From positions 42,015 to 106,014 of the forward strand of contig SECN01000023.1 in the NCBI GenBank assembly GCA_004173515.1: 64,000 nt of DNA, given 5' to 3'. The stretch is from Myxococcaceae bacterium. Lineage in GTDB: Bacteria; Myxococcota; Myxococcia; Myxococcales; Myxococcaceae. Below the pieces are notes generated by a model. The model did no database searches. It saw only the letters and a list, made by a program, of their open reading frames with translations, and was not told where the DNA came from. The translations under genes were made by a program, and so were the position numbers. Positions 26,625-36,946 of this stretch are shown here, piece after piece; within the stretch, counting starts at the first letter, position 1, and each line of letters starts with the position of its first letter.

Positions 26625-29600
26625 TCAGGCGCGCTCGACGCGGATGCGCGCGGGCAGGCCGTTGAGGCTGTCCTCTTCCTCGGTGCCCTTGAGGCCTTCG
26701 GGGCCCACGTGGATCTCCGAGGCCAGCGTCTCGCGAGACACCTCCTCGCGGGCCGCGTCGACGACGCGCTTCACCTGCTCATCGCCGTCCACCCAGAGGC
26801 GGATGCGGTCGGCGTAGCCCAGGTTCAGGTCCTTGCGGGCGCCCTGCACGCGCGCCAGCAGCTCGCGCACCAGGCCCTCGTCTTCCAGCGCCGGGGTGAG
26901 CTGGGTGTGGATCACGACCACGCCCACGCCCGAGCCCGCGGCGGCGTAGCCGGGCTGCGCCTCCACCAGCGTCTCCAGCTCCTCGGCCGGGAAGACCATG
27001 TCCTCGCCGCCCACGTTGAGGGCCACCTTGCCCGTCTGGAGCAGCTCATGGTGCAGCGCGCGGCCGTCGCCGGAGTCGAACGCCTTGCGCACCGGCGCGA
27101 GCTTGGGACCCAGACGGCTGCCCATGGCGCGCAGGTTGGGACGCACGCGGTAGCGCACCACGTCGGCCTCCGGGCTGCCCGGCTCCACCAGCTTCACGGT
27201 GTGCACGTTCAGCTCGTCGGAGATGAGCTCCTGGTACACGGCCACGCGCTCGGACAGCTCGCGGCGCGACAGGATGACGTCCGCGCGGGACAGCGGCTGG
27301 CGCACCTTGAGCTTGTTGTCCGTGCGCACCTTGAGGCCCAGCGACACCAGCTCGCGCACGGCGCCCATCTCCGCGGCCAGCCCCTCGTCGATGAGGCTTG
27401 CGTCCACGTCCGGGAAGCGCGCCAGGTGCACGCTCTCCGGCTGCGTGGACGGCCACGGCTTCACCACCAGGTTGCCCCACATCTCGTCGGTGAAGAACGG
27501 GATGAAGGGCGCGGACAGCGCGGTGATGGTGGTGAGCGCTTCGTACAGCGTGAAGTACGCGTCCTGCTTGTCCTGTGCGAAGCCCGGCGCCCAGAAGCGC
27601 GACCGGCTGCGGCGCAGGTACCAGTTGGACAGCGCGTCCACCAACGCCACCATCCGCTGGGCCGCGTCGTACACCTGATACGTGTCCAGCGACTTCGCCA
27701 CGTCGCGCAGGGTGAGCTGCACCTCGGAGAGGATCCACCGGTCCAGCACGGTGCGGTCCTTCACCGGGCGCCAGCCCTCGCTCTTGCGGATGGCAATCCA
27801 CGGCGCTTCCTTCGCGCCCGCGTTGCCCTTGGCCGGGTTGAAGCCGTCGATGTTCGCGTAGATGGTGAAGAACGAGTAGACGTTGCGCAGCTTGACCTGG
27901 AAGTCCTTCTGCAACAGCCGCACGTTCGCCAGCGAGTGGCGCGTGTTGGACCAGGTGGGGCTAGCGCCTGCAGCTCCGCCGGCGCGAGCAACACCACGCG
28001 GCGCTTGAGCTTCTTGTGCACCTTCACCGTCACGGTGACGGCGGTGCCCGGCCGGTCCGAGCGGAAGAGCTGCACGCGGGCGCCCTCCTGCGTGTCCAGG
28101 CCCTCCAGGTCCTCGCGCGCGATGAGCGCCACGCCGGGCTCCGCGGGGACGCCGGCCTCCGTGGCGGTGAGCACCGCGAAGTCCATGCGCACCTCGTCCA
28201 GGATGATCTCCGGCGGGGTGTAGTTGCCCTTGGACTTGGACTCCTTCTTGCCCTCCTTGTCGGAGACGTGCCCCAGCACGATGCAGCTCTTGTACGGCAT
28301 GGGCCACTCGCGCTTCGGCGTCAGGCCCATGCGCTTCTGGGTCTCCTCGTCGAAGAGCAGCGTGCTGACCATCAGCAGCGAATAGAACCAGCCGCGCGTC
28401 TGGTCGATGGCCTCCGAGATGAAGTCCGCCGGGAACGCGCGGTTGAAGGTCTCCTTCGAGCCCTCCGCGTGCGGGAAGCCCCACTGCGCGAAGGGCATGC
28501 AGCCGGAGTCGAACCACACGTCCACGACTTCGGGGACGCGCTGGAACTTCCCGCTGGCGCCGGCCTTCTCGTAGGTGACCTTGTCGATCCACGGCTTGTG
28601 GACCAGCAGGTGCTCCGCGTTGGACTCGTGCGGCTTGCCGGCGAGGAACGCCTTCAGCTCCGCCTCCACGGCGGCCACGTTGTTGCCCGGCTTCTGGCGC
28701 AGCTCCGCGATGGATGGTTGTTGGCCTTGGCCTGCTCGATGACCGACGTGGTGCGGATGTACCAGGCGGGACGGGCGTACTGGATGAGCGGGTCCTCGTC
28801 CGCGCGCCAGCAGAAGGGGTACTCGTGGCGGTACTGCTCCGTGTGGATGAGCAGCCCGCGCTCCTTCAGGTTGCGCTGGAGGTCCTTGTCCGCGTCCTTC
28901 ACGAAGCGGCCGGTGACGAGCGGGACCTCTTCGGAGAACGTGCCGTCCGGCTTCACCGCGCAGCGCATCTCCAGCGCGTCCGGGTTCTTGAAGCGCAGCC
29001 GGTCCTTGCGGAAGGCGTCGTAGTCGTCCTCACCGAAGGCGGGCGCCGTGTGCACGATGCCCGTTCCGCTGTCGAGCGTGACGAAGTCCGCGGCCAGCAC
29101 GCGCCAGCCCACGGAGTCCTCGCCGCCGTCCTTGAGGGGCAGCGTCGCGTCCGCGTCCTTGGCGAAGTAGGTGTCGAAGGGCGGCGTGTAGCGCTTGCCG
29201 ACCAGCTCCCTGCCCTTCTGCGTGGACAGCACGGGCAGGTCCTTCTTGAGCTTCTTCGCCAGCTCCTCGCGCAGCGCGGCGGCGATGATGAGCTTGCGGT
29301 CCCCGGCGTCCACGGTGACGTAGTCCACCGACGGGTTGACGGCCGCGTACATGTTGGACGGCAGCGTCCAGGGCGTCGTCGTCCAGATGAGCAGCGCCGT
29401 GTCCGGAGCCTCGCGCAGCGGGAAGGCCACGTAGACGCTGGGGTCGTCCACCGTCTTGTAGCCCAGGCCCACTTCCGCGGCGGACAGCGCGGTGCCGCCG
29501 CGCGGCCACCACCACACCACCTTGTGGCCCTGGTACAGCAGGCCCTTCTTGAACAGCTCGGAGAGCGCCCACCACACGCTCTGCACGAAGCCCCGGTGGT

Positions 29601-30060
29601 AGGTGACGTAGGCCTCGTTCAGGTCCACCCAGAAGCCGATGCGCTGGGTGAGCCGCTCCCACTCGGCCGTGTAGCGGAAGACGGACTCGATGCAGCGCTC
29701 GGTGAAGGGCTCGACGCCGTAGCGTTCGATCTCCGCCTTGCCGTGGATGCGCAGCTCCTTCTCGACCTCCACCTCCACCGGCAGGCCGTGCGTGTCCCAG
29801 CCCGCCTTGCGCGGCACGTAGTGGCCCCGCATCGTCTGGTAGCGGGGGAACAGGTCCTTGATGACGCGCGTGAGGACGTGGCCGTTGTGGGGCAGGCCGT
29901 TCGCGGTGGGCGGCCCTTCGTAGAAGACGAAGCTCTTGGCCCCTTCGTTCGCCTTGAGCGATTTCTCGAAGATGCCGCGTTCCTTCCAGAAGGCCAGGAC
30001 GCGGCGCTCCTCGGCCGGGAAGTCCATCTCCACGGGGACCGCGTCGAACAGGGATACCAC
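26625..30060 (-). pseudogene. ileS: Isoleucyl-tRNA synthetase, interrupted by two internal lesions
   Basis: A class I synthetase charging tRNA-Ile. The N-terminal 440 residues are in one frame (GTG 30060), with the HIGH-type site in PPTANGLPHNGHVLTRV and the editing domain. The middle part, with VPEVVDVWFDSGCMPFAQWG and KESKSKGNY (the KMSKS site), is in a second frame. The anticodon-binding part (SPTWSNTRHSLANVRLLQKD to the end) is in a third. At 28708-28720 the conserved block with the WxxSRxRxWGxP motif is missing between AKANN and IAELRQ. At about 27955-27970 the stretch expected before SPTW (GADAxRW-like) is missing. All three parts show strong coding bias. Such a protein could not function, so assembly loss or a second ileS elsewhere is implied. 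Confidence 0.88.
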
Positions 30061-30209
30061 CGGACAGGCCCGCTGGCAGTGAATCCGGGCCCTTGGGGCC
30101 TGCCCCGACCTGGGGTGGACAAATCAGCTTTTACTGAAATTCATGTAATCCGGGGTGGACTGGTGGCACCTTGCCCGCTTCCCGGGCAGCCCCTGGAGGT
30201 CCCCACGTG
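30061..30209. promoter_or_regulatory. Divergent promoter region between ileS and the GH26 gene
   Basis: It holds an AT-rich core (about 30121-30150, TTTTACTGAAATTCATGTAA) flanked by direct repeats GGGGTGGAC at 30112-30120 and 30152-30160. These could be regulator half-sites. No T-box is visible before ileS. Confidence 0.35.
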
Positions 30210-31394
30210 ATGCATGTCCCCCGTCGCACCCCCTCTTCCTTCCCGTCCGCGCTGGCGCTCCTGGCGACGCTGGTGCTGTGCCTGGGCTCGAGCCCGGCGC
30301 GGGCGCAGGTGTCCCGGACGCTGAGCACGCCGGGTCCCACGGCGCAGGCGCAGAAGGTCTACAACCTGCTGACGGACCTGGAGAACAACAGCCGCAACGG
30401 TGGGACGAAGCAGACCATCATGGGGCAGCACTGCGAGGCCCAGAAGGAGTCCTACGCGGGCGAATACTGGGTGAAGGTGGGAGACATCTCCGGCCGGCGT
30501 CCGGGCTTCGTGGAGTTCGACTTCGGGCCGGGCAACTACCGCGCGACCTACAGCGAGCCGTACGTGGACTACGCGGTGGGCTTCGCGCGCGACCGGTTCA
30601 TCTACGGCGAGGGCATCGTCGGCTTCAGCTTCCACCAGTCCTATCCGGGCGCGTCGGTGAAGAGCTGGCCGAACACGTTCCGGCAGTCGTGGATGGATTA
30701 CAACTGGATGGGCCGGGTCATCAACTGGCAGGCCAACACGGCGGAGTACCAGGCGCTGCTGCGCGACCTGTCCTTCGCGGCGGACAAGCTCACGATTCTC
30801 AGGGACGCGGGCGTGCCGGTGCTGTTCCGCCCCTTCCACGAGATGAACAAGAAGGGGAGCGCGTCGCCGTTCTGGTGGGCGAACCAGGATCCGTACCAGT
30901 ACAAGCAGCTCTGGAACATCGCGCACGACTACCTGGTGAAGACGCGCGGGCTGAAGAACCTCATCTTCGTCTGGTCGCCGTATGAGTGGGACGGGACGTA
31001 CGGCGGGGACGCGGCGGCCTACTACCCGGGCAGCGACCGCGTGGACGTGGTGGCGGTAGACATCTACCACGGCAATCCCTACTTCCCGGCCCAGTTCTAC
31101 ACGGGGCTCGGGGGCTACAACAAACCGCGCATGGTGGCGGAGACGGACAAGCTGCCGGTGCGCTGGGGGGACAGCCGCTACGGGACGGTGTCGGAGCTCG
31201 ACGCCCGTCCGTGGGCCATCTACTCCGTGTGGGGTGATTCGCTCGTCTACAACCTGGGCACGACGAGCCCGAACGACTGGAACGTGTCCAGCAACCACAA
31301 GGCCATCAAGGACACGTATGGGTATTACGGGACGTACTGGCGGGTGCTGACCGGCGGCAGCAACGCGACCTACAACTGGGGCGCGTTGCGCTGA
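30210..31394 (+). CDS. Secreted GH26 beta-mannanase-type glycoside hydrolase
   Basis: A 394-residue exported enzyme with a signal peptide ending SSPARAQ. The GH26 landmarks are all present: GQHCEAQKE near the N-terminus, GFSFHQSYPG, the acid/base in FRPFHEMNKK (E211), FVWSPYEWDG, VDVVAVDIYHGN, and the probable nucleophile in MVAETDKLP (E311). Most characterised GH26 enzymes hydrolyse beta-1,4-mannan internally; a few act on xylan or mixed-linkage glucan. I chose ATG 30210, with GGAGG 11 bases upstream; GTG 30207 is equally possible. It is monocistronic and divergent from ileS. Confidence 0.88.
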   Translation: MHVPRRTPSSFPSALALLATLVLCLGSSPARAQVSRTLSTPGPTAQAQKVYNLLTDLENNSRNGGTKQTIMGQHCEAQKESYAGEYWVKVGDISGRRPGFVEFDFGPGNYRATYSEPYVDYAVGFARDRFIYGEGIVGFSFHQSYPGASVKSWPNTFRQSWMDYNWMGRVINWQANTAEYQALLRDLSFAADKLTILRDAGVPVLFRPFHEMNKKGSASPFWWANQDPYQYKQLWNIAHDYLVKTRGLKNLIFVWSPYEWDGTYGGDAAAYYPGSDRVDVVAVDIYHGNPYFPAQFYTGLGGYNKPRMVAETDKLPVRWGDSRYGTVSELDARPWAIYSVWGDSLVYNLGTTSPNDWNVSSNHKAIKDTYGYYGTYWRVLTGGSNATYNWGALR

Positions 31395-31404
31395 GGGGCC
31401 AGCG

Positions 31405-33027
31405 TCACCAACTCGTGGGGCGGTAGTCCTTGAAGAAGTTGCCCCAGACGAACTCGTTCGTGTTGATGGCGGTGATGATGGGGTCGACGATGCGCGCGGC
31501 CCCGTCCACGATGTCCAGCGGGGGCTGGAAGTCCAGCTCCTGCACCTTGCGCTCGGCGTGGAGGATGGGGTCCTCGTCCGTCACCCAGCCGGTGTCCGCC
31601 GCGTTCATGAAGATGCCGTCCCGGGCGTAGTCCGCCGCGGAGGTGAGCGTCATCATGTTGAGCGCGGCCTTGGCCATGTTGGTGTGCGGGTGCTTGTCCG
31701 TCTTGGTCCCGCGCGAGAAGCTGCCCTCCATCGCGGACACGTTGACGATGTGGCCCGGCTGCGAGCGGTCGCGCATCATCAGCGGCTTGAGCTTGCCCAC
31801 GAGGATGAAGGGCGCCACCGCGTTGATGAGGTGCACCTCCAGCATCTCCGCGGTCTGCACCTCCGACAGCTTCAGGCGCCAGGAGTTCGTCGTGCGCAGG
31901 TCCACCTGCTGGAGGTCCGCGTCCAGCCGGCCCTGCGGGAAGAGCGCCTGCGTGTCGGGCTCCTGCTCCATCGCGTAGGGCAAGAGCGACAGCGCCGCCG
32001 ACGAGTGGATGCCCATGGCCGGGTCGCTGCTGCGCCACGTGGTGGCCGACAGCGCCGTGCTCACCTCCGTGTCACCCGCGCCCAGCACGTTGCCCGAGGC
32101 TCCGGAGACGCCCGGGTTGAGGGCGGGCCGCAGCGCCGCGATGCAGGCATGGTGGCCGGCGAGCAGCGGGCGCACCTCCTGGGGCAGGGTGTTCGCGTCG
32201 CGCAGCTCACCCTCCAGCAGGTGCCGGTAGAAGCCCGGCGGCCGGCGCACCGTCTGCGCGGCGTTGTTGATGAGGATGTCCAGCTTCGCGTGCGTCTCTT
32301 CGATGTGGCGCGCGAACAGCTCCACGCTGGGCGCGTGGCGCAGGTCCAGGCCGTGCACGTGCAGCCGGTGGGACCAGTCCGTGAAGTCCGGCTCGCGCGC
32401 GTAGCGCAGCACCGCGTCCTGCGGGAAGCGCGTGGTGGCGATGACCGTCGCGCCCGAGCGCAGCAGCATCAGCGACGCCTGGAAGCCGATCTTCACGCGG
32501 GCTCCGGTGATGAGCGCCACCTTGCCCTGGAGCTGCGCGCGCTGCGTGCGGCGCGAGTAGTTGAAGTCCCCGCACGCGCTGCACAGCATGTCGTAGAAGA
32601 AGTGCAGCTTGCGGTACTCCGCCTTGCACACGTAGCACTTGCGCGGCTCCTCCAGCACGCGCTCCTCGGTCTGCGTGGGCGGCGGCGGGGGCAGCATCGG
32701 CAGGGTGAGCACGGGCGCGCGGCGCAGCGCGCGGATCTCCGTGTTGGCGCGCACGACGCGGTCCTTCTCGCGCTTCTCCACCTTGCGCTCGCGCTTGAGC
32801 GTGTTGAGCAGCTTCGACTTGGCGGCCTTGTCCGGGTGCACCAGCCGGCCGGCGGCGGCGAGCAGGCCGTGGTGGTCCTCTTCCGGGAGGCGGGTGAGCA
32901 GGATGCGGTGCTCGGTCAGCGTCCGCAGCAGGTCGATGGCGCGGCGCACTTCCTCCACGCTGGGGGTGGGAGGCGTGGGGACGTCCTGCGGCTGCGGCGG
33001 CGGGGAGGTGTTGACGAGTTGATTCAT
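31405..33027 (-). CDS. Zinc-ribbon short-chain dehydrogenase-like protein lacking the catalytic tyrosine
   Basis: A 540-residue protein. The first 100 residues are helical and charged. Next is a C-x2-C ... C-x2-C ribbon (CYVC and CSACG), then a Rossmann SDR domain with TGARVKIG (dinucleotide motif) and DILINNAAQTV (the NNAG-like motif). A large insertion (about 110 residues) separates this from the second half, where NVSAMEGSFS carries the SDR serine. The YxxxK motif reads HTNMAK: Lys is kept but Tyr is Thr. The C-terminus (VWGNFFKDYRPTSW) is distinctive. This looks like a separate SDR subfamily whose activity cannot be assumed. It overlaps nothing and converges on the GH26 gene. Confidence 0.8.
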   Translation of the reverse strand: MNQLVNTSPPPQPQDVPTPPTPSVEEVRRAIDLLRTLTEHRILLTRLPEEDHHGLLAAAGRLVHPDKAAKSKLLNTLKRERKVEKREKDRVVRANTEIRALRRAPVLTLPMLPPPPPTQTEERVLEEPRKCYVCKAEYRKLHFFYDMLCSACGDFNYSRRTQRAQLQGKVALITGARVKIGFQASLMLLRSGATVIATTRFPQDAVLRYAREPDFTDWSHRLHVHGLDLRHAPSVELFARHIEETHAKLDILINNAAQTVRRPPGFYRHLLEGELRDANTLPQEVRPLLAGHHACIAALRPALNPGVSGASGNVLGAGDTEVSTALSATTWRSSDPAMGIHSSAALSLLPYAMEQEPDTQALFPQGRLDADLQQVDLRTTNSWRLKLSEVQTAEMLEVHLINAVAPFILVGKLKPLMMRDRSQPGHIVNVSAMEGSFSRGTKTDKHPHTNMAKAALNMMTLTSAADYARDGIFMNAADTGWVTDEDPILHAERKVQELDFQPPLDIVDGAARIVDPIITAINTNEFVWGNFFKDYRPTSW

Positions 33028-33158
33028 CGCCCCGCGTGCTTACCCTCCCGGACGCTCCAGGGGAAGGCGGGCCCGCAAGGGGCTCGGTGGGTGGGCGGGG
33101 CGCCGGGCGTCCAGGCTCCCGGGCCTGGACCTGCACGGGCCCTGCGCCCGAGGGCGCT

Positions 33159-34325
33159 TCAGCCCAGGCCCAGCCGGGGCAGCGTCACTTCCCGCACCCG
33201 GGCAATCCGGAAGCGGTAGAGGAACGCATCCGCGAAGTAGTGCGCGAGCACCACCGCGTTGGTCGCGATGACGCCCAGCGACCACAGGGGCTGCTGCCGC
33301 AGGAAGAAGTTCGTGGCCGCGTTCCCGGTGGCGCCGTCCACCAGCGTCACGAAGGGGCTGTTGACGAGGCCCACCAGGATGATGGGCGCCATCACCACCA
33401 GCATCGCCACCCACACGCGGGGACCCCGCAGGCGCGCCGTGGGCTCCGAGGCGGTGGGCTCCAGCATCCGGCCGGTGAGGAAGAAGTACTCCAGCCCGTG
33501 GATGCCCGCGCTCAGGGTGGCGCCCCACAGCGGCCACACCAGGTACACCGCGACCACCGCCGAGTGCCCCAGGACATACATCCGCCGGGGCCCGCTCTGA
33601 CCGGGAGGGCCGCGCATCGCGAGCACCAGCTTCGCGACGAAGACGCCCCAGGCGGCGAGCAGCACCCAGGTGAGGGCGTGGGGCAGCGAACCGGACTCCG
33701 CCTGCCCGATGTTGATCATCGGCCCCATGCCCCGGGACGCGGTGATGGGCAGCGCCAGGGAGCGCGCCATCATCAGGACCAGCGCCACCGGGACGAACTG
33801 TCGCTGCAGGGTGCGCTCGGCCTCCGACAGGGGCGGGGCGCCCTGGGCCCGGCCCCGCAGGCCATGCAGCGCCCACAGCCCCTTCACCTGCGACAGCGTG
33901 TGGTGCGCCGCGAACACGTGGATGGTGGCGCCCAGCAGCAGCGACATCAGGGGGGCGTATTCGCTCGAGTACCAGAGCAGCCCGAAGGTGACCGCGAACA
34001 CCGCCGCCGAGCCGCCCACCAGCAGCCGGGACTGGTGGGGGGTGGTGTGCAGCAGTTCGCGCCGGGTGCCCACCAGCAGGAAGGTCAGGATGACGTGCGT
34101 GCCATTGAGGAAGACGTACTGCGACGTCCACCGGCCAATCAGTTGGGAGAACCCGCGCGGGCCCTCGCCGGTGAGGCTGGCCAGCCAGGCGCACGCGAGC
34201 ATCAGCAGCGTGGGCAGCAAGAGCAGGCTGATGTCCGCCCGGGGCGAGAAGAGCCACAGGCCCTGGAAGCGCACGGACGCCGGGGCTTCGGACGTGTCGA
34301 GGGCGGAGGCGGGGAAGGTGGGCAT
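33159..34325 (-). CDS. Polytopic membrane protein of unknown function
   Basis: A 388-residue protein with about nine predicted helices, such as SLLLLPTLLMLACAWLASL and AVVAVYLVWPLWGATLSA. Histidine-bearing segments (GTHVILTFLLVGTRRELLH, ATIHVFAAHHTLSQVKGLW and LAHYFADAFLYRFR) might bind metal or heme, or point to a desaturase-like membrane fold, but I recognise no family. It lies 83 bp downstream of a membrane glycosyltransferase-like gene on the same strand, so the two probably form one unit acting on a lipid or glycan. Confidence 0.7.
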   Translation of the reverse strand: MPTFPASALDTSEAPASVRFQGLWLFSPRADISLLLLPTLLMLACAWLASLTGEGPRGFSQLIGRWTSQYVFLNGTHVILTFLLVGTRRELLHTTPHQSRLLVGGSAAVFAVTFGLLWYSSEYAPLMSLLLGATIHVFAAHHTLSQVKGLWALHGLRGRAQGAPPLSEAERTLQRQFVPVALVLMMARSLALPITASRGMGPMINIGQAESGSLPHALTWVLLAAWGVFVAKLVLAMRGPPGQSGPRRMYVLGHSAVVAVYLVWPLWGATLSAGIHGLEYFFLTGRMLEPTASEPTARLRGPRVWVAMLVVMAPIILVGLVNSPFVTLVDGATGNAATNFFLRQQPLWSLGVIATNAVVLAHYFADAFLYRFRIARVREVTLPRLGLG

Positions 34326-34408
34326 GCGCGCGCCAGTATAGACGGTGTGGGACGCGGAGGGCTCGGTGGCCCCCCTTCCCCCATGGAGGGCAGGCGGGGA
34401 GGCCGGCC

Positions 34409-35743
34409 TCAGGGCACGGTGAAGAGGCTCCGGTACTGCGCCCAGGTGGTGCGGTCTCCCTTCAGGCGCTCCTGTGCGTACCTCAGCATCAGGAAGCCCT
34501 GGAGCAGCACGAGCAGCACGAAGATGCCCCCGACGAGGCGACGTGTGGCGGGCTGTCGCAGGCGGGTGAGGAAGCCGGCGATGCCGAACGCGAAGACGGC
34601 GCTCGCCTCCGTGTAGGCGCGGTGTCCGAAGCTGGAGCCGTAGGGCCAATGCCACCACGTGGAGACGAGGAACGTCTGGAGGATGAAGAAGAGCGCCAGG
34701 GGCAGCAGGTAGGGCTTGAGGCGCTCGCGGTCGCGCACGAAGCCCGCCACCGCGAAGAGCCACAGCGGTGCCCAGAAGAAGAGGCCCTTGCGCACGCTGA
34801 AGAGGACCGCGAGGACCTGGGGCTGGTCGAACCGGAAGCCGTAGCCCCGGTAGGAATAGACCAGCCAGCGCCCGGTGGCGTAGTGCCAGTAGGCGAAGAG
34901 GATGGACATCACCGCGCTGAAGGCGAGCAGGGCCAGCGCGATGTTCCCGACGTTCGCCCGGAGGAAGGCGAAGCGCGCCCGCTGCGTCGGCAGGTCGAAG
35001 ACGCCGTACAGCAGCACGAACAGCGCCATCAGGCCGTTGGTGTTGCGCACCAGCGCGATGAACCCCAGCACGAACCCCAGGAGCAGGGAGCGGCGCACGG
35101 TGGGCTCGCGGTACCAGCGGGGAAGGATGAGCAGCAGCCCCGCGAAGAGCGCGAACGAATAGGCGTGGCTCATGCTCGCTTCGAGGCTGCCGTAGTGGAA
35201 CAGGTTGGTGCCGAACGTGACGGCCACGAGCGTCGCCAGCACCACCGGGGGTGTGTAGCCTGCTTCCTCCAGGGCCCTGCGCAGCAGCGCGAGGCCGATG
35301 AGCAGCGCGAGCAGTCCGTTGAGCGCCGCCGCCACGTGATACGGGCGGGAGTAGCCGCTCGGGTTCGCACCCACGAGCGGCGCGCTGACGTGCGCGAGGA
35401 GGAACGCGGGCGCCATCAGCAGGGCCTGTCCCGGGGGGAACCGGTTGAGATAGCGGCCCGTGCGCTCGTCCAGGGCGAGGCCCAGCGGGGACTTCAGCTC
35501 CGGGCCCCAATCCGCCATCTCCGTGCGGAAGGACAGGTCGTGCTGGACGAAGAGGGCGGTCAGGTACAGGTGGTAGCCGTACCCATCCGAGCGGATGACC
35601 GGCATGAGCGGATCCGCCCGGTAGTAGAAGAAGTTCGCCAGCATCCCGAGCACGAACACCGTCGGGAGGAACGCCTTCGACGCGCGGCGCACCCAGGAGG
35701 TCGTGGGGCGGGTGGAGGCGAGGGACGGCGAAGCAGGCGTCAT
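34409..35743 (-). CDS. Integral membrane glycosyltransferase-like protein (GT-C/GT39-like fold)
   Basis: A 444-residue protein with about ten helices. After the first helix comes a large loop with an acidic residue (RSDGYGYHLYLTALFVQHDL), a usual place for the catalytic Asp of GT-C enzymes that use polyprenyl-phosphate sugars. The segment RYLNRFPPGQALLMAPAFL and the final helical bundle are consistent with ArnT/PMT-like proteins. Donor and acceptor cannot be named. It is the first gene of a possible two-gene operon with the polytopic protein downstream and is divergent from the nitrilase-like gene. Confidence 0.65.
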   Translation of the reverse strand: MTPASPSLASTRPTTSWVRRASKAFLPTVFVLGMLANFFYYRADPLMPVIRSDGYGYHLYLTALFVQHDLSFRTEMADWGPELKSPLGLALDERTGRYLNRFPPGQALLMAPAFLLAHVSAPLVGANPSGYSRPYHVAAALNGLLALLIGLALLRRALEEAGYTPPVVLATLVAVTFGTNLFHYGSLEASMSHAYSFALFAGLLLILPRWYREPTVRRSLLLGFVLGFIALVRNTNGLMALFVLLYGVFDLPTQRARFAFLRANVGNIALALLAFSAVMSILFAYWHYATGRWLVYSYRGYGFRFDQPQVLAVLFSVRKGLFFWAPLWLFAVAGFVRDRERLKPYLLPLALFFILQTFLVSTWWHWPYGSSFGHRAYTEASAVFAFGIAGFLTRLRQPATRRLVGGIFVLLVLLQGFLMLRYAQERLKGDRTTWAQYRSLFTVP

Positions 35744-35851
35744 GGTGGCGGGACTCTACCGCGTGTGGTGCACGACCCGTTGGGTCAGGGCCTGCCTCAC
35801 GGGGGATGGGACCTTTGACAGACGTCGAATGGGGGCCCTAGTTTTCGCTCC

Positions 35852-36916
35852 ATGCCTCGAGTCACCATCGCGCTGCTGAAGGATGACAAGACCCGGTACC
35901 GGGACATCCGCTTCAAGCTGGAGGGCGTGCGAACGGCAGCGGCCTATGTTCGCAACGCGGAGGTGGGGCTGGTGGTCGCACCCGAGTATTTCTTCCGGGA
36001 CCCCACCCAGAACGACCTCAAGAACTATCACATCAGTCGGGATGAGAAGACACGCATCCAGGACTACCTGCTCGACGTGAGCCGGGAATTCCCCAACGTC
36101 GTGCTGGCGCCAGGAACGGTGGCCTGGAAGCAGCCGACCGCCGACCGCCCCCGGTTCGTGAGCGAGGTGGCCTTGAAGGGGAGCACGCAGGGCTACTTCG
36201 ACAATTCCGTGGGGCTGTCCGCGACCAGCAAGAGCGTGAGCATGTCCCTGACGGCGCTCACGCAGTCCGGCAACCCCTTGTTCGCCTTCGCGCCCCCGGT
36301 GAAGGACCTGCTGTACAACACCTTGTATCTGTATCACGACGGGCGCTACTGGGGATTGGACAAACAGGGCGACTTCCATGAGTCCAGCACCGACAAGGTG
36401 CTCGTGTATGAGCATGGCGCCATGCTGCAGGAGCTGCGGGTGAACGGCTACCGGCTGCGCTTCGGCCTGGAAATCTGTCTGGACCATGTGAGCGGGCGGC
36501 TGGCCCAGCATCTCCAGTCCACCGGCGAAGGGCCGGTGGACCTGCATGTCATCATGTCCGACTTCGCCTTCAACAAGGCGCAGCACTTCTGCGCCCGGGA
36601 TGGCGGGGCCGTGGTGCACGCCTCCACGAAGGAGCGCGCGGTGGAGGTCAGCAGCCGGTTCATCGAGGTGGCCATTCCTTCGGGCGGCACCCAGGTGCTC
36701 GACACGAAGAAGGGCCGGGTGCGTCCCTTCAAACCCAGCCTGATGTCACAGAACTCGGTGGCCCCCACCCAGGTGTCGGGCTTCTGGGTGCGGCCCCTGC
36801 TGCACAACAAGCGCGTGACCAACGTCTTCCAGAATGTCGGCGGTACCTACGTCAACCAGCGGGTGGATCATCAACTGGGCGAGTACTTCACGCTCACCGG
36901 TGTGGACCTTCGCTGA
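35852..36916 (+). CDS. Nitrilase/carbon-nitrogen hydrolase-fold protein
   Basis: A 354-residue cytoplasmic protein with the signature of the nitrilase superfamily. A candidate Glu-Lys-Cys triad is visible: E45 in VVAPEYFF, K171 in GLDKQGDF after the strand NTLYLYHDGRYWG, and C209 in GLEICLDHVSG. This spacing matches the family. The sequence is divergent elsewhere, with a long insertion between E and K and a C-terminal extension, so no known branch (amidase, N-carbamoylase, NAD synthetase) fits. A 30-bp gap separates it from an unknown 263-residue gene; they are probably one operon. Confidence 0.72.
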   Translation: MPRVTIALLKDDKTRYRDIRFKLEGVRTAAAYVRNAEVGLVVAPEYFFRDPTQNDLKNYHISRDEKTRIQDYLLDVSREFPNVVLAPGTVAWKQPTADRPRFVSEVALKGSTQGYFDNSVGLSATSKSVSMSLTALTQSGNPLFAFAPPVKDLLYNTLYLYHDGRYWGLDKQGDFHESSTDKVLVYEHGAMLQELRVNGYRLRFGLEICLDHVSGRLAQHLQSTGEGPVDLHVIMSDFAFNKAQHFCARDGGAVVHASTKERAVEVSSRFIEVAIPSGGTQVLDTKKGRVRPFKPSLMSQNSVAPTQVSGFWVRPLLHNKRVTNVFQNVGGTYVNQRVDHQLGEYFTLTGVDLR

Positions 36917-36946
36917 AGTCTCCCCCCTTCCTCCGTCCGAGGCCTC

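Noticed and set aside
24317..26665. A 782-codon plus-strand frame antisense to the siderophore receptor
   Set aside because: It has shadow composition (Arg/His/Val/Ala) and no start site with a ribosome-binding sequence.
30061..30209. T-box leader before ileS
   Set aside because: No specifier loop, T-box sequence or terminator/antiterminator pair is visible in the short, AT-rich divergent region.
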